Part shown: positions 10,442 through 19,652 of the stretch, one piece after another
Layout: every line of letters begins with the position of its first letter
Numbering within the stretch: the stretch's first letter is position 1
NCBI GenBank assembly: GCA_903902895.1
Contig: CAIUWO010000207.1
Location: 1 to 47,822, forward strand
Direction: 5' to 3'
Length of the DNA: 47,822 bases
Source: Candidatus Hydrogenedentota bacterium
Lineage (GTDB): Bacteria; Hydrogenedentota; Hydrogenedentia; Hydrogenedentales; CAITNO01
The notes under the pieces: model-generated
Databases searched by the model: none
What the model saw: the letters and a program-made list of their open reading frames with translations, nothing else
What the model was told of the DNA's origin: nothing
Made by a program: the position numbers and the translations under genes

Positions 10442-10539
10442 ATTTGTCGCCAAACGCGGGGAATGCGCCCTGCCGGAGGGGTGTTGAGACTTGGCGAATG
10501 GTTTGAGGAAACGACATTGTTTATATTGACGGGGTGTTC

Positions 10540-10548
10540 TGCTATAAT
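10540..10548 (+). promoter_or_regulatory. Candidate extended -10 promoter (TGC TATAAT)
   Basis: Perfect TATAAT at 10543-10548 with TGN extension, about 67 nt upstream of the 10615 CDS. Confidence 0.5.
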
Positions 10549-10614
10549 CCCGCGGTTTTTAGAGACAGCATGACGTGTGCTGAATAATTCAATCGATCAA
10601 GGAAAGGGATAACC

Positions 10615-11067
10615 GTGGCCATCAAGTACTATTGTCCGAAGTGCCACAAGCGTTTCGTCGAATGGGGAGCCAAGAAGTCGGGTTTCAAGTGCCCCGATGC
10701 GGAGTGCGGGCAGGAAGAACTCAAGCTTATGGACTCGACCGTGCTCATTGAGGCGGTTGAAAAGCCCAAACTCAAACGGGTCAAGCGCAAGAAGACACCA
10801 CCCGTGCCGCTCGGCGAGGATTTCGACGTGGATGAGGGCATGGTTGTCATGCCTCTCGAGGACGAAGATTTCGAGGATGTCGAGTCGGAAGAGGAAGAGG
10901 CCGAGACCGAGGAGGTCGAGGAGGTCGAGGAGGTCGTCGACGGCGTGGACGAATTTGTCGTCGTTGAGGACATCGTTGGGGTCGAGGATGTGGATGTGGA
11001 TGACACCATCGGCGACGATATCGAGGAGTTCGACGGCGACGAAATGCCGATCGAGGAGGAAATCTAG
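10615..11067 (+). CDS. Small zinc-ribbon protein with a long hyper-acidic C-terminal tail
   Basis: GTG start after 'aaggaaagg'. 'YYCPKCHKRFVEWGAKKSGFKCPDAECGQEEL' zinc ribbon, then an E/D/V-rich tail. Confidence 0.7.
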   Translation: MAIKYYCPKCHKRFVEWGAKKSGFKCPDAECGQEELKLMDSTVLIEAVEKPKLKRVKRKKTPPVPLGEDFDVDEGMVVMPLEDEDFEDVESEEEEAETEEVEEVEEVVDGVDEFVVVEDIVGVEDVDVDDTIGDDIEEFDGDEMPIEEEI

Positions 11068-11100
11068 CCGCCGGAACGGCTGGATGACGCTGAAACAAAT

Positions 11101-11150
11101 ACGCCGCACGGCGTCCCGTTTCCCGCGGGATTCCGTGCGGCGTTGTGTTT
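11101..11150. terminator. Strong bidirectional terminator between convergent genes
   Basis: ACGCCGCACGG (11101-11111) / CCGTGCGGCGT (11133-11143), with an inner TCCCG/CGGGA stem. Flanked by A-rich 'aaacaaat' and T-rich 'tgttt'. Confidence 0.85.
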
Positions 11151-11180
11151 ATACCGTGGCGGAGGGGCCGCCGCGCAGTT

Positions 11181-12023
11181 TCACTTGGCCGCCGCGCCGT
11201 TCTTCGGGTCGAGTCCGGGCGGTACCGGGCCCGCGGCCTTGCGGGCCTCCGCCTCGGTGGACGCGACCAGAATCTTGTCAAACTGCAGCGAGAATTTAAG
11301 CGCGGGAACGGCCGACCGGAACCCTTCGCGCAACAGTGTGGACAGTGTGGCGTCTTTGGGCACGGCAATGGTCAGTTTGCGCTGCGCTTCCGGGATGACC
11401 AGCGCCTCCGGGTCCACCGCAAGCACGACCTGCGCGCGGTCGGCCAGGTCCTTGAGAACGGTGAGCGCGTCCTGGTCTTTGAACTCAAGCGGGGCGCCCG
11501 GTATGGGCGCCGTCAGCTTCTTGTTAAACTCGGCGGAGATTTCCTCGGCCACCATCACATCGCTGCCGGCCGCCTTGTCAGGCTCCGCCGTCTTTGCCGA
11601 AGGCGCATTGGCCGGATTCTCATATTTGATGTCGGCCACCAGTTTGCGCGGGATTTTCATGACCGGCTGGCCCGCGGCATACTCAACCTCAACCATGCTC
11701 GGGGTAACGCGCAGCACCTTTACGCCGCGCAAAGTTTTTCCGCTCTTCAGAGAAACGGTGTCGCCCTCTATCTTAAACGTGGATGCGCTGTCCTTGCCCG
11801 CCGCCGCAGGCGCCGTTTCCTCCCCTTTTTCGCCGCTGCCCTTTTCATCGGCTGCGGCTGGGGCGTCTTCCTTCAGCGCCCCCCCCTTGAGCACATGCGC
11901 CTTGGGAGCGGCGCCTTTGTCCGCATCGGCGGGGGCGGCAACCGCGCCCGAACTCTGCGCCAGACTCGCCCCGCACAGCATCAATGCAGCCACCGCGCAA
12001 ACAAGACAGTACTTCATGCTCAT
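11181..12023 (-). CDS. Secreted protein, Ala-rich N-terminus, SH3-like segment and STN/secretin-N-like C-terminal segment
   Basis: Start MSMKYCLVCAVAALMLCGASLAQ (signal peptide) with GAGGGA RBS. C-terminus 'PLEFKDQDALTVLKDLADRAQVVLAVDPEAL...RKLTIAVPKDATLSTLLREGFRSAVPALKFSLQFDKILVAST'. Confidence 0.7.
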   Translation of the reverse strand: MSMKYCLVCAVAALMLCGASLAQSSGAVAAPADADKGAAPKAHVLKGGALKEDAPAAADEKGSGEKGEETAPAAAGKDSASTFKIEGDTVSLKSGKTLRGVKVLRVTPSMVEVEYAAGQPVMKIPRKLVADIKYENPANAPSAKTAEPDKAAGSDVMVAEEISAEFNKKLTAPIPGAPLEFKDQDALTVLKDLADRAQVVLAVDPEALVIPEAQRKLTIAVPKDATLSTLLREGFRSAVPALKFSLQFDKILVASTEAEARKAAGPVPPGLDPKNGAAAK

Positions 12024-12242
12024 GGAGTGTATCCCTCGCTTGTCATGACACCGCACGCATTCTAGAACCCGGCCCGGCCCATTTCAACTTTGTGCCCGGT
12101 CATCTGAAACATTAACGGTCCCGCCCCATTTCCCGCAGGGCAAGCAGGGGAGTCTTTGGAAAGATTCCGTGCGGGTTGCGGGGGGGCATGAACGTGCGGA
12201 TTGGACAACAGCCCCTGTTTCTGCCGACTGTTGAATAAACTC

Positions 12243-12271
12243 TTGACGCGGCGGTAAGGAATGCTTAGAAT
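12243..12271 (+). promoter_or_regulatory. Candidate sigma70-like promoter with no ORF immediately downstream
   Basis: TTGACG (12243-12248), 17-bp spacer, TAGAAT (12266-12271). Confidence 0.5.
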
Positions 12272-12562
12272 AGGGCATGGGCAGGCGATGTGCTCGGCAG
12301 CTATCGGCAACTCGCCAAGGTTTGTCGGCCTCATGACGACAATTGAATGGTGCGGTCAGTGATGTGGTGGCGTCGGTTTGAAGGTGCCTTTGAAAAGCGG
12401 AGGCCCATTGTTCACTGTCGCGGGTTTGGAACCATCGCTGTCAACTAGGAACCGCGCGCTCCACGATGTCTCTAAATGCTGTTTCCAGCCAAAAGGACAG
12501 GTTTTACGCCATATGTGGATTTTGCGCGGGATAAACCAAGGGCCGGGCCGCCAAATAAAGTA

Positions 12563-12589
12563 TTGACAGATTCTCATATTTATGATACT
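12563..12589 (+). promoter_or_regulatory. Candidate promoter for the pilMNOPQ operon
   Basis: Perfect TTGACA (12563-12568), AT-rich stretch, GATACT at 12584-12589 (15-bp spacer). Confidence 0.4.
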
Positions 12590-12726
12590 CTTTGTCTTGA
12601 CAAGGAAGATATCAGACGCTTACCCGAAGGGTTTGAAGTCTGAAGACAGTCAGGCGTAACGTGTCGCGCGGGGATTGCGCATGGAATTCTGCGCGATGAT
12701 TCTGAACCTGATGGAGCACGAAATCG

Positions 12727-13995
12727 TTGGGTTTCACAAGGCCTAAGAAAGCGATTGGTCTGGACATCGGCACACATTCGGCGAAAGCCGTGCTGATGTC
12801 GCGTTATGGGGGGCGGTTGCGCGTTGAAAGCGCTCTTCACGTCCACCTTGACCGCAGCCTGGTCAACAATGACCCTGTCGGCGCGCAGGCGCTGGCTACC
12901 CGGGAGGCCGTGCGAACGATGCCTGCGGGCCAGTGCCTCGTGGTGGCCGCGCTTGCGGGGCAGTCCGTGGTGGTCCGCTACCCCCGCCTGACGAACGTAC
13001 CCAAAGACCAACTGGAAAATGCGGTTTCCCGCGAGGCGGCGCACAACATACCCTACGACCTGAACGATGTGTTTCTGGACTGGTCGTTGCTGGATGAGGT
13101 AAAGGGGGAGGCAACCACGCAGCAGCTTAAGGTGCTGCTCGTGGCGGCAAAACACGAGGTGATCGACTCGCGCATGCAGGTGCTGAGCGCCGCTGAGGTG
13201 CAGTGCGGCGTGCTGGGTGTCGATTCACTGGCCCTGGCCGACGCCGCCGAAGCCTGCGACTTTCTGCGGGTCGGCGAAACGGTGGCCATCGTGAACATCG
13301 GCCTGAGCGCCGCATGCGTGCATTTTATCAAGGACGGCGTCTCGAACTTCATTCGCGAGGTCAACTGGGGCGCGCGCGAGATGGTTCAGGCGATTGCCAA
13401 AGACCGCCGGTGCAGTTACGAGGACGCGGTGCGCATGTTGGAGGAATACCAGTACACGGCGCCCCCGCTTCCGGTCGCCGTGGATGCGGACGACATTCCC
13501 ATGGCCCAGGAGATTCCGGCGGCAGTGCCGGTGAGACCGGCCTCCGCCTCCTCGCTGTTGGACCCGCTTGACGATGAGGCCTTTGAAATGACAAGGGGGG
13601 CGTCGACAGGGCGCCGCCCGTCGGAACGGCCGGCCGGCGCGGACCCGTTCGCGGCGCAGGCGACGATCCAGCAGCGCGAGCTGGCCGATGTGCTCGCGCC
13701 GTCACTGACGCGCATGGCCACGGAATTCCGCCGTTCCTTCGACTTTTACGAGCATCAGCTTTACGAGCAGCCGGTGACGCGCATCATCCTGTCGGGCGGC
13801 GTCGCCACGATGGGACTGGTGCGCGAGGCGCTCCAGTACGAGCTGGGTGTTGATGATATCGAGAGTGCACGGCCCGACGAGAGCGCATTGCTGTTTGGCG
13901 ATGACGAATCCGTTCGGGACCTTCTTGAACAGCCGGCGCAGTTCATGGTGGCCATTGGCCTGGCGGCGCGCGGCATGGCCGACATTTCCGGATAG
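12727..13995 (+). CDS. pilM: Type IV pilus assembly protein PilM (actin-like ATPase)
   Basis: 'KKAIGLDIGTHSAKAVLM', 'VETVAIVNIGLSAACVHFIKDGVSNFIREVNWGAREMVQAIAK', 'RIILSGGVATMGLVREALQYELG'. First gene of a pilMNOPQ-order operon. TTG start. Confidence 0.9.
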   Translation: MGFTRPKKAIGLDIGTHSAKAVLMSRYGGRLRVESALHVHLDRSLVNNDPVGAQALATREAVRTMPAGQCLVVAALAGQSVVVRYPRLTNVPKDQLENAVSREAAHNIPYDLNDVFLDWSLLDEVKGEATTQQLKVLLVAAKHEVIDSRMQVLSAAEVQCGVLGVDSLALADAAEACDFLRVGETVAIVNIGLSAACVHFIKDGVSNFIREVNWGAREMVQAIAKDRRCSYEDAVRMLEEYQYTAPPLPVAVDADDIPMAQEIPAAVPVRPASASSLLDPLDDEAFEMTRGASTGRRPSERPAGADPFAAQATIQQRELADVLAPSLTRMATEFRRSFDFYEHQLYEQPVTRIILSGGVATMGLVREALQYELGVDDIESARPDESALLFGDDESVRDLLEQPAQFMVAIGLAARGMADISG

Positions 13996-14006
13996 GGCGG
14001 ACGAGC

Positions 14007-14669
14007 ATGATACGCATCAACCTGTTGCCCCATCATCTGAGGCCGATTCAGCGGACTCCCCTGCCGTACATCCTGAGCGTGCTGGTGCTCGGCGCCATGC
14101 TCGCGTTCATGGGAAGCTGGTACATGAGCGTCCACGGCGAGTATGCGGCTGTCAACAAGAAATACGCGGCGGCAAACACCGCGCTGACCAATCTGGCGCC
14201 GGTGGTCGAGGAATACAACGGCCTGGTCAAGGAAAAGCTAAAACTGCAGGACAAGGTCGAAACCATCCGGCCCATTCTGCAGGACCGGCTCCTCTGGTCG
14301 CAGTGGATTCACCAGCTGGCCAAGCTGACCCCCGAGAACATCTGGTACAAGCGCATCAAGACGATAACGCGCAAGGTCCAGATGGACCAGCCCAAGATGG
14401 GCAAGAACGGGCAGCCCGAACGCGACGCGACCACGGGGCTCGTCATTATCGAGAAGGTTCCCGTGGACAAGCAGTTCCTCGAAGTGTCGGGATACGCGGT
14501 GGAGGACGAAAGCGGCCAGAGCAGCACGGCGGCGCTTGCCGAATCCACGCGCAACGACGAGGAGTTTAGCAGGAAGTTCACCATGTCGAGTCCGCGTATC
14601 GAGGACACCGACTTTGACGGGTACGCCGTGCGCGCGTTCACGTTCGAGTACGAGGTATTGAGAGGCTGA
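14007..14669 (+). CDS. pilN: Type IV pilus assembly protein PilN-like
   Basis: 'MIRINLLPHHLRPIQRTPLPYILSVLVLGAMLAF' (N-terminal INLLP motif plus TM). Position between pilM and pilO. Confidence 0.85.
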   Translation: MIRINLLPHHLRPIQRTPLPYILSVLVLGAMLAFMGSWYMSVHGEYAAVNKKYAAANTALTNLAPVVEEYNGLVKEKLKLQDKVETIRPILQDRLLWSQWIHQLAKLTPENIWYKRIKTITRKVQMDQPKMGKNGQPERDATTGLVIIEKVPVDKQFLEVSGYAVEDESGQSSTAALAESTRNDEEFSRKFTMSSPRIEDTDFDGYAVRAFTFEYEVLRG

Positions 14670-14723
14670 TTCGGCCGTTGAGCGGCGCATTTTAGGCGCG
14701 CCGTCGGAACGAGAGGCAGACTG

Positions 14724-15368
14724 ATGCTGGACATGTTAAAAGGCAAGGTGACCAGGCAGGACTGGGTCTATGTCGGCTCGATCATTGCGGTCACCGTCGT
14801 GATTGCCGGCGCCTTGTACTGGTTCGTCGTCATGGCGGAGCAGAACAAGGTCGTCGAGTGCAACCAGAAGCTGGGCACCGTCAGCCAGGAACTGGAAAGC
14901 GCGCGCAAAATTGAAAAGAACATCGCGGCCCTGCGCGATGAAAAAGTGCTGATGGCCCAGCTCTTCGACGATTTCCAGAAGCGGCTTCCGGAGGAGCGCG
15001 AAATTCCGAACCTGCTGCAGCGCTTCGAGAAGATGGGCGGCGAGATTGGGCTGCGGCTGGAAATGGTCCCCATGGACACCAAGATCGACCGGCGCATCGA
15101 AACGATTCCCTTCAAGGTCAAGGCCAAGGGGAAGTTTCATGACGTGGTGGCCTTCATAAATTTGCTTGAAAGCGACGAACGGTACCTCAAGGTGTCGGAC
15201 ATTGACATAGGCGAGGAAAAGGAAGGCGTCTCGGAGACCAATTTTGTGCTCAGCACGTTCCGATTCCTGCCGGACAAGGAAGGCGAGACCGGAGGTGCCA
15301 AGGGCGTGAACCAGCAGAACACGGCTCAGAACGCCGGGAAGAGTGCGGCGAATGGACGAGAAAAATAA
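14724..15368 (+). CDS. pilO: Type IV pilus assembly protein PilO-like
   Basis: N-terminal TM, coiled coil, 'LFDDFQKRLPEEREIPNLLQRFEKMGGEIGLRLEMV...GKFHDVVAFINLLESDERYLKVSDIDIG'. Confidence 0.85.
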   Translation: MLDMLKGKVTRQDWVYVGSIIAVTVVIAGALYWFVVMAEQNKVVECNQKLGTVSQELESARKIEKNIAALRDEKVLMAQLFDDFQKRLPEEREIPNLLQRFEKMGGEIGLRLEMVPMDTKIDRRIETIPFKVKAKGKFHDVVAFINLLESDERYLKVSDIDIGEEKEGVSETNFVLSTFRFLPDKEGETGGAKGVNQQNTAQNAGKSAANGREK

Positions 15369-15978
15369 AAAGCAAACCATCTTTGCTGTGGTGCTCGGCA
15401 TCGTGCTGGTGGTCGTGCTGATCTACCAGTTCGGCCTGCTCGGTGGGTCCAAGCCGCCCGCTGCCGGTCCGGCCTCGGCCGTTGCCGCGGCGCCGGCGGG
15501 CGCGGGTGCGCCGTTCCCGGGCACCGCCGAAACGGCGGGCACCGCCGGACAGCCCCTGACCTTAGAGCACACCGACGTGGATGTCCGGGTGCTGCTGGCC
15601 AGTCTCAAGCAGGAGCCCATCAATTACAAAGATGTGCGCATCCAGCGCGATCCCATGCAGCCCCTGGTCGGCAAGGTGGCGAACCAGACCAAGGGCGCGG
15701 GACTTTCCGACCCCAACGCGCCGCCGGAACCGCCGGTCGGCGCGGGCGACACGCCACCGCCGCCCGACGCGAAACAGCAGAGAATCATCAGCGCCCAGGG
15801 TCACCGCATCACCGCCATTGTCTGGGATGCGCGCAGCCCGGTTGCCGTTGTGGATGATGAAATCGTCTCCGTGGGATACACCTACCCCGACGGGGTACAA
15901 GTGCACGCCATCGAACCCTCCCGTGTGGTCTTCAAGGTCGATGAGTCGCTTATCACCGTTGAAATGAAGGAAAAGTGA
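15352..15978 (+). CDS. PilP-like pilus assembly lipoprotein/periplasmic protein
   Basis: ATG at 15352 overlaps the pilO 3' end. Short TM, then a Pro-rich linker, then a 'RIISAQGHRITAIVWDARSPVAVVDDEIVSVGYTYPDGVQVHAIEPSRVVFKVDESLITVEM' beta domain. Positional analogy to pilP. Confidence 0.65.
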   Translation: MDEKNKKQTIFAVVLGIVLVVVLIYQFGLLGGSKPPAAGPASAVAAAPAGAGAPFPGTAETAGTAGQPLTLEHTDVDVRVLLASLKQEPINYKDVRIQRDPMQPLVGKVANQTKGAGLSDPNAPPEPPVGAGDTPPPPDAKQQRIISAQGHRITAIVWDARSPVAVVDDEIVSVGYTYPDGVQVHAIEPSRVVFKVDESLITVEMKEK

Positions 15979-15981
15979 ACC

Positions 15982-18426
15982 ATGCCTCAGTCTTGCCACA
16001 GGTGCATTGCGTTGGCCGCGATGTTCGGCCTGGCACTGGCCGCATTCACGGCGCAAGCCGGTAGTGCGTCCGACCAGACCGGCGGTGCGGACCGTGCCGC
16101 TCAACTGACCCGGCAATTACAGGACGTGGCCGGAGATGCAAACGCGTCCGCCACCGCGTCCGGTGCCGGCCGCAGGGGCGTCCTGCGGGAGACCCTGACC
16201 GCGGTGGCCTCTCCCGAGGGGGTGCCGTCATCAGGCACGACCACGGCGCTTTCCTCCATGGAGAGCCCCGGGAGCGTCAGCGCCGCGCTTGGGGATGCTG
16301 ACAACCCCCTTCCGAAAATTTCCCTTGAACCAATCGCTGACACATCTGAACCGCCCAGCGCCGGGGCATCCGACAACAATGGCATGCCGCAGGCTGCGCC
16401 CCCGCCAGATGGCGCGCCGGCCAGGCCCGACGACGGCAACGCGCCCCTCTTTAAGGCGCCAGGTGGCGACAAGGCGGCCGGGCCGCCGGCCAAGCCCGCC
16501 ACTGACGCCAAAGACGTGAAGAGCGGTGACGACGCCAAGGGTGGGGCGGTGGAAAACCCGGCGCCCGAACCGCCCGCGCCCCGCGCGGCGCCGCAGCCCG
16601 CCACGACCGACGCAAACGCCTCGCTGGCGACGCACCTCCGCGCGCTGATACGCGGCAGTGAGGAAGGCACGGACCCGCTCTCCAAGGGCGGTGTGACCAG
16701 CGGCGGCCAAACCGCCGCCAAGCCCGCCGCGGACGATGCGGCCGAGATGGCCGCTCCGCCCGTGCTTCCCACGGCGACCATATCCGCCGCCGCCCCTGTC
16801 GCCCAACCGGTGCCCACGCTGGTGCCGCCCGCGGCCGCGCCGAATCCCGCGCCGATACCCATGGCCAAGACCGCGCCCCTCAAGAAATTCGAGGGCGACC
16901 CACTCAACCAGGTGGTAAACATCGACTTCCGTGAAATGGAACTGACCAACGTTGTGGCCCTGCTCGCGCAGAAGGCCGACATCAATGTCATCGCCGGCAC
17001 AGACCTGCGCGGCACGGTGACCGCGAATCTTCGCAATGTTACGCTGCGTCAGGCGATGGAAACCGCCCTGCGCATGAACAACCTTGGCATGATCGAGGAA
17101 GAGCGCATCTACCGCGTGGTGTCGTACGAGGAGGCGGTGGCCGCCAACACGCGCACGGCGATGATAAAGCTGGAAACCGCCAAGGGCGAGGAAGTCAAAG
17201 AGGTTCTGAAGGAGCTCTCGGCAAACTGGCCGGACAAGGCCAACATCAGCGTTACCGTCAACAAGGGCCCCAACGTCCTCCTGCTGTCCGCCCCGAAGGC
17301 GCGGATCGATGAACTGACCGCCCTTGTCAAGGCGCTCGATGTCAGCAAGCCCGTGTTGCCGACCGTTACAGAGGCCATCTCGCTCAACTATGCAGAGCCG
17401 GAAGAAATGGTCAAGGCGCTTCAGAAGACCCTGACCCCGGGCATCGGCCAGGTCACGGGCGACAAGCGGTCGCGCCATCTGGTGGTCACGGACATGCCTG
17501 TGGTGATTGAGCAGGTCAAGGAGCTGATCAAGACGCTTGACAAGCCGGTCAAGCAGGTCATGATTGACACCATGATTGTCGACGTGTCACTGACCGATGC
17601 GGCCGACACCGGTGTGGACTGGCTGTTGGCGGCGGTAAGACACCAGAGCGCGCGCGACGCGGCCTTGGGCGGTCCCAACATCGGCAACCTGCAGGCGCTG
17701 GGCCTGGAATCGAACAACAGTGTTTTGCCCACCGCCGCCGGGTTGCTGAACTACGCCCTGCTTACCAACAATGTTGACTGGAAAGGCGTTGTAGAACTCG
17801 AGGTGCGCAACCAGAACGGGCGACTCCTGTCCAATCCGGTGGTCATGACCGTGGAAAACAAAGAGGCGGCCATCAGCATATCGCAGGAAATCCCCTACAC
17901 CGACCTGTCGCAGACCAGCAACGGCGGCTCGCAGACCAGCACCCGCTTCAAGGACATCGGCACCATCTTTACCGTCACCCCCCAGGTCACCAACGACAAC
18001 CACATTATCGCCAGACTTGAGGGCAAGGAAAGCTTTACGAACGGCGAGTTCAAGGGTGTGCCCATCGAGGACAAGCGCCAGATCGCGTCCACCATGCGCA
18101 TGTCCACCGGCCAGACCATCTTTATCGGGGGCCTGCGGAAAGGCTCGGGCACGACGTCAATCAAAAAGATTCCCATTCTGGGTGACATTCCGGTGGCCGG
18201 CTTCTTCTTCAAGACCAACCAGCAGACCCAGAAACTGCAGGATTTGCTGATATTCATCACCTGCAACGTTATCGAGGATGACGTTCCGCTGACGGACCGC
18301 CAGAAGCAGATCATCAAAGACATGAATCCCGGGGACGAGACGGATGCCTGGGGCGAGTCCATGCAGGACTATTTGCATCCCAAGGACAACAACAAAGTCA
18401 GGTTCAAGTACCGTCGCGGCGAGTAA
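15982..18426 (+). CDS. pilQ: Type IV pilus secretin PilQ-like
   Basis: 'NVVNIDFREMELTNVVALLAQKADINVIAGTDLRGTVTANLRNVTLRQAMETALR', 'DTMIVDVSLTDAADTGVDW', 'NKEAAISISQEIPYTD', 'GTIFTVTPQVTNDNHIIARL', 'TIFIGGLRKGSGTTSIKKIPILGDIPVAGFFFK'. Confidence 0.92.
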   Translation: MPQSCHRCIALAAMFGLALAAFTAQAGSASDQTGGADRAAQLTRQLQDVAGDANASATASGAGRRGVLRETLTAVASPEGVPSSGTTTALSSMESPGSVSAALGDADNPLPKISLEPIADTSEPPSAGASDNNGMPQAAPPPDGAPARPDDGNAPLFKAPGGDKAAGPPAKPATDAKDVKSGDDAKGGAVENPAPEPPAPRAAPQPATTDANASLATHLRALIRGSEEGTDPLSKGGVTSGGQTAAKPAADDAAEMAAPPVLPTATISAAAPVAQPVPTLVPPAAAPNPAPIPMAKTAPLKKFEGDPLNQVVNIDFREMELTNVVALLAQKADINVIAGTDLRGTVTANLRNVTLRQAMETALRMNNLGMIEEERIYRVVSYEEAVAANTRTAMIKLETAKGEEVKEVLKELSANWPDKANISVTVNKGPNVLLLSAPKARIDELTALVKALDVSKPVLPTVTEAISLNYAEPEEMVKALQKTLTPGIGQVTGDKRSRHLVVTDMPVVIEQVKELIKTLDKPVKQVMIDTMIVDVSLTDAADTGVDWLLAAVRHQSARDAALGGPNIGNLQALGLESNNSVLPTAAGLLNYALLTNNVDWKGVVELEVRNQNGRLLSNPVVMTVENKEAAISISQEIPYTDLSQTSNGGSQTSTRFKDIGTIFTVTPQVTNDNHIIARLEGKESFTNGEFKGVPIEDKRQIASTMRMSTGQTIFIGGLRKGSGTTSIKKIPILGDIPVAGFFFKTNQQTQKLQDLLIFITCNVIEDDVPLTDRQKQIIKDMNPGDETDAWGESMQDYLHPKDNNKVRFKYRRGE

Positions 18427-18456
18427 CCCTCGCGAGTCTTGACGCATGCTTTAGAA

Positions 18457-18503
18457 CGGGGCGTTCGCAGGGCCTGAGTGGCCGGTGGACGCCCCGGTTT
18501 TTT
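18457..18503 (+). terminator. Rho-independent terminator at end of pil operon
   Basis: CGGGGCGT (18457-18464) / ACGCCCCG (18489-18496) followed by GTTTTTT. Confidence 0.85.
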
Positions 18504-18555
18504 GAGGCAGACCGGCCGCCTCAGTGTCCGCGTCAGGCTGTGGGCGGACAGCCCG

Positions 18556-18585
18556 TTGGCCGGTGCGGCACAAAGGGGGTACAAT
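18556..18585 (+). promoter_or_regulatory. Candidate promoter for moxR
   Basis: TTGGCC (18556-18561), 18-bp spacer, TACAAT (18580-18585). Directly follows the pil terminator and precedes ATG 18623. Confidence 0.45.
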
Positions 18586-18622
18586 AACAGTCCGGCCATG
18601 GCGGCCGAAGAGGTGGACAGGC

Positions 18623-19570
18623 ATGGACGCAGACAGTATCGAAAAAATCGGCAGTATCATCCGAAATGTCGAGCAGGTCGTTTTCGGCAAGCACGAGGTC
18701 GTGAAACTGTGCGTGGTCGGCCTGCTTGCCCGGGGCCATCTGCTCATTGAGGATGTGCCCGGCATCGGAAAAACCACACTCGCGCAGAGCATCGCCAAAT
18801 CGATTGACTGCTCCTTTACGCGCATCCAGTTCACCAGTGACATGCTGCCTTCGGACATCCTCGGCGTCTCCATTCTCAACCCCCGCACCACCGAGTTCGA
18901 GTTTCGCCGGGGGCCCATATTTGCCAGCGTGGTCTTGGCCGACGAGGTTAACCGCACCCCGCCCAAAACACAAAGCGCGCTGCTGGAGGCCATGAGCGAG
19001 TACACCGTCTCCATCGACGGCATCAGCCACGAACTGCCCCGGCCGTTCATGGTCATCGCCACCCAGAACCCCATCGAGCATGAGGGTACCTACACCCTGC
19101 CGGAATCGCAACTGGACCGGTTCATGCTCCGCGTGGAGGTGGGCTATCCGCCGGAGGAGGATGAACTTCGGGTCATGCGCCGCCATGACCCAATGGATGC
19201 CATTGCCAATCTGCAGCCCGCAATTTCCGCCTCCGAACTTATTGCCCTGCAGGGTCTGGTCAGCGAGGTTCGGGTGGATGACAGCGTCCAGCAGTACATG
19301 CTCCAAATTGTGCGCGCCACCCGTGCCCACGAGCAGATACGCCTTGGCGCGTCGCCCCGCGGCTGCCAGGGGCTCTACGAGGCAAGCCAGGCAAGGGCGA
19401 TGGTTGATGGGCGCGACTATGTTACTCCCGGCGATGTGAAGGCGCTGGCCGCCCCCGTGCTGGGCCACCGCATTCTCGTGCGCGCGCGCGGCGCCGACCT
19501 TTCCGCGTCTGCCCGAGAGCGCGAGCGCATTGTCTCCGAAATCGTCCAGAACACCAGGATTCCAGTGTAA
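18623..19570 (+). CDS. MoxR-family AAA+ ATPase
   Basis: '[23 protein letters not shown]' Walker A, '[17 protein letters not shown]', '[31 protein letters not shown]', '[35 protein letters not shown]'. Confidence 0.95.
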   Translation: MDADSIEKIGSIIRNVEQVVFGKHEVVKLCVVGLLARGHLLIEDVPGIGKTTLAQSIAKSIDCSFTRIQFTSDMLPSDILGVSILNPRTTEFEFRRGPIFASVVLADEVNRTPPKTQSALLEAMSEYTVSIDGISHELPRPFMVIATQNPIEHEGTYTLPESQLDRFMLRVEVGYPPEEDELRVMRRHDPMDAIANLQPAISASELIALQGLVSEVRVDDSVQQYMLQIVRATRAHEQIRLGASPRGCQGLYEASQARAMVDGRDYVTPGDVKALAAPVLGHRILVRARGADLSASARERERIVSEIVQNTRIPV

Positions 19571-19652
19571 ATGCCATATATGCCGTAAGTCATTTATCTG
19601 CAATTGCCTATTTGTCAATCAAAATCGGATTCCCTGTTAATAGGCTCAGGTT

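Noticed and set aside
11143-12065. Two plus-strand ORFs of about 300 aa (11143..12048, 11145..12065)
   Set aside because: Both overlap the minus-strand secreted gene, which has a signal peptide and RBS. These are frame shadows.
12062-12577. Small minus-strand ORFs between the secreted gene and pilM
   Set aside because: No RBS or motif support, mutually overlapping. Better viewed as noncoding.
12597-12602. Second TTGACA upstream of pilM
   Set aside because: No acceptable -10 element at the correct spacing. The TTGACA at 12563 is better placed.
16101-17478. Long minus-strand ORFs opposite pilQ
   Set aside because: pilQ motifs on the plus strand are unambiguous.
18533-19618. 361-aa minus-strand ORF
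   Set aside because: Antisense to MoxR, whose Walker and other AAA+ motifs are clear.
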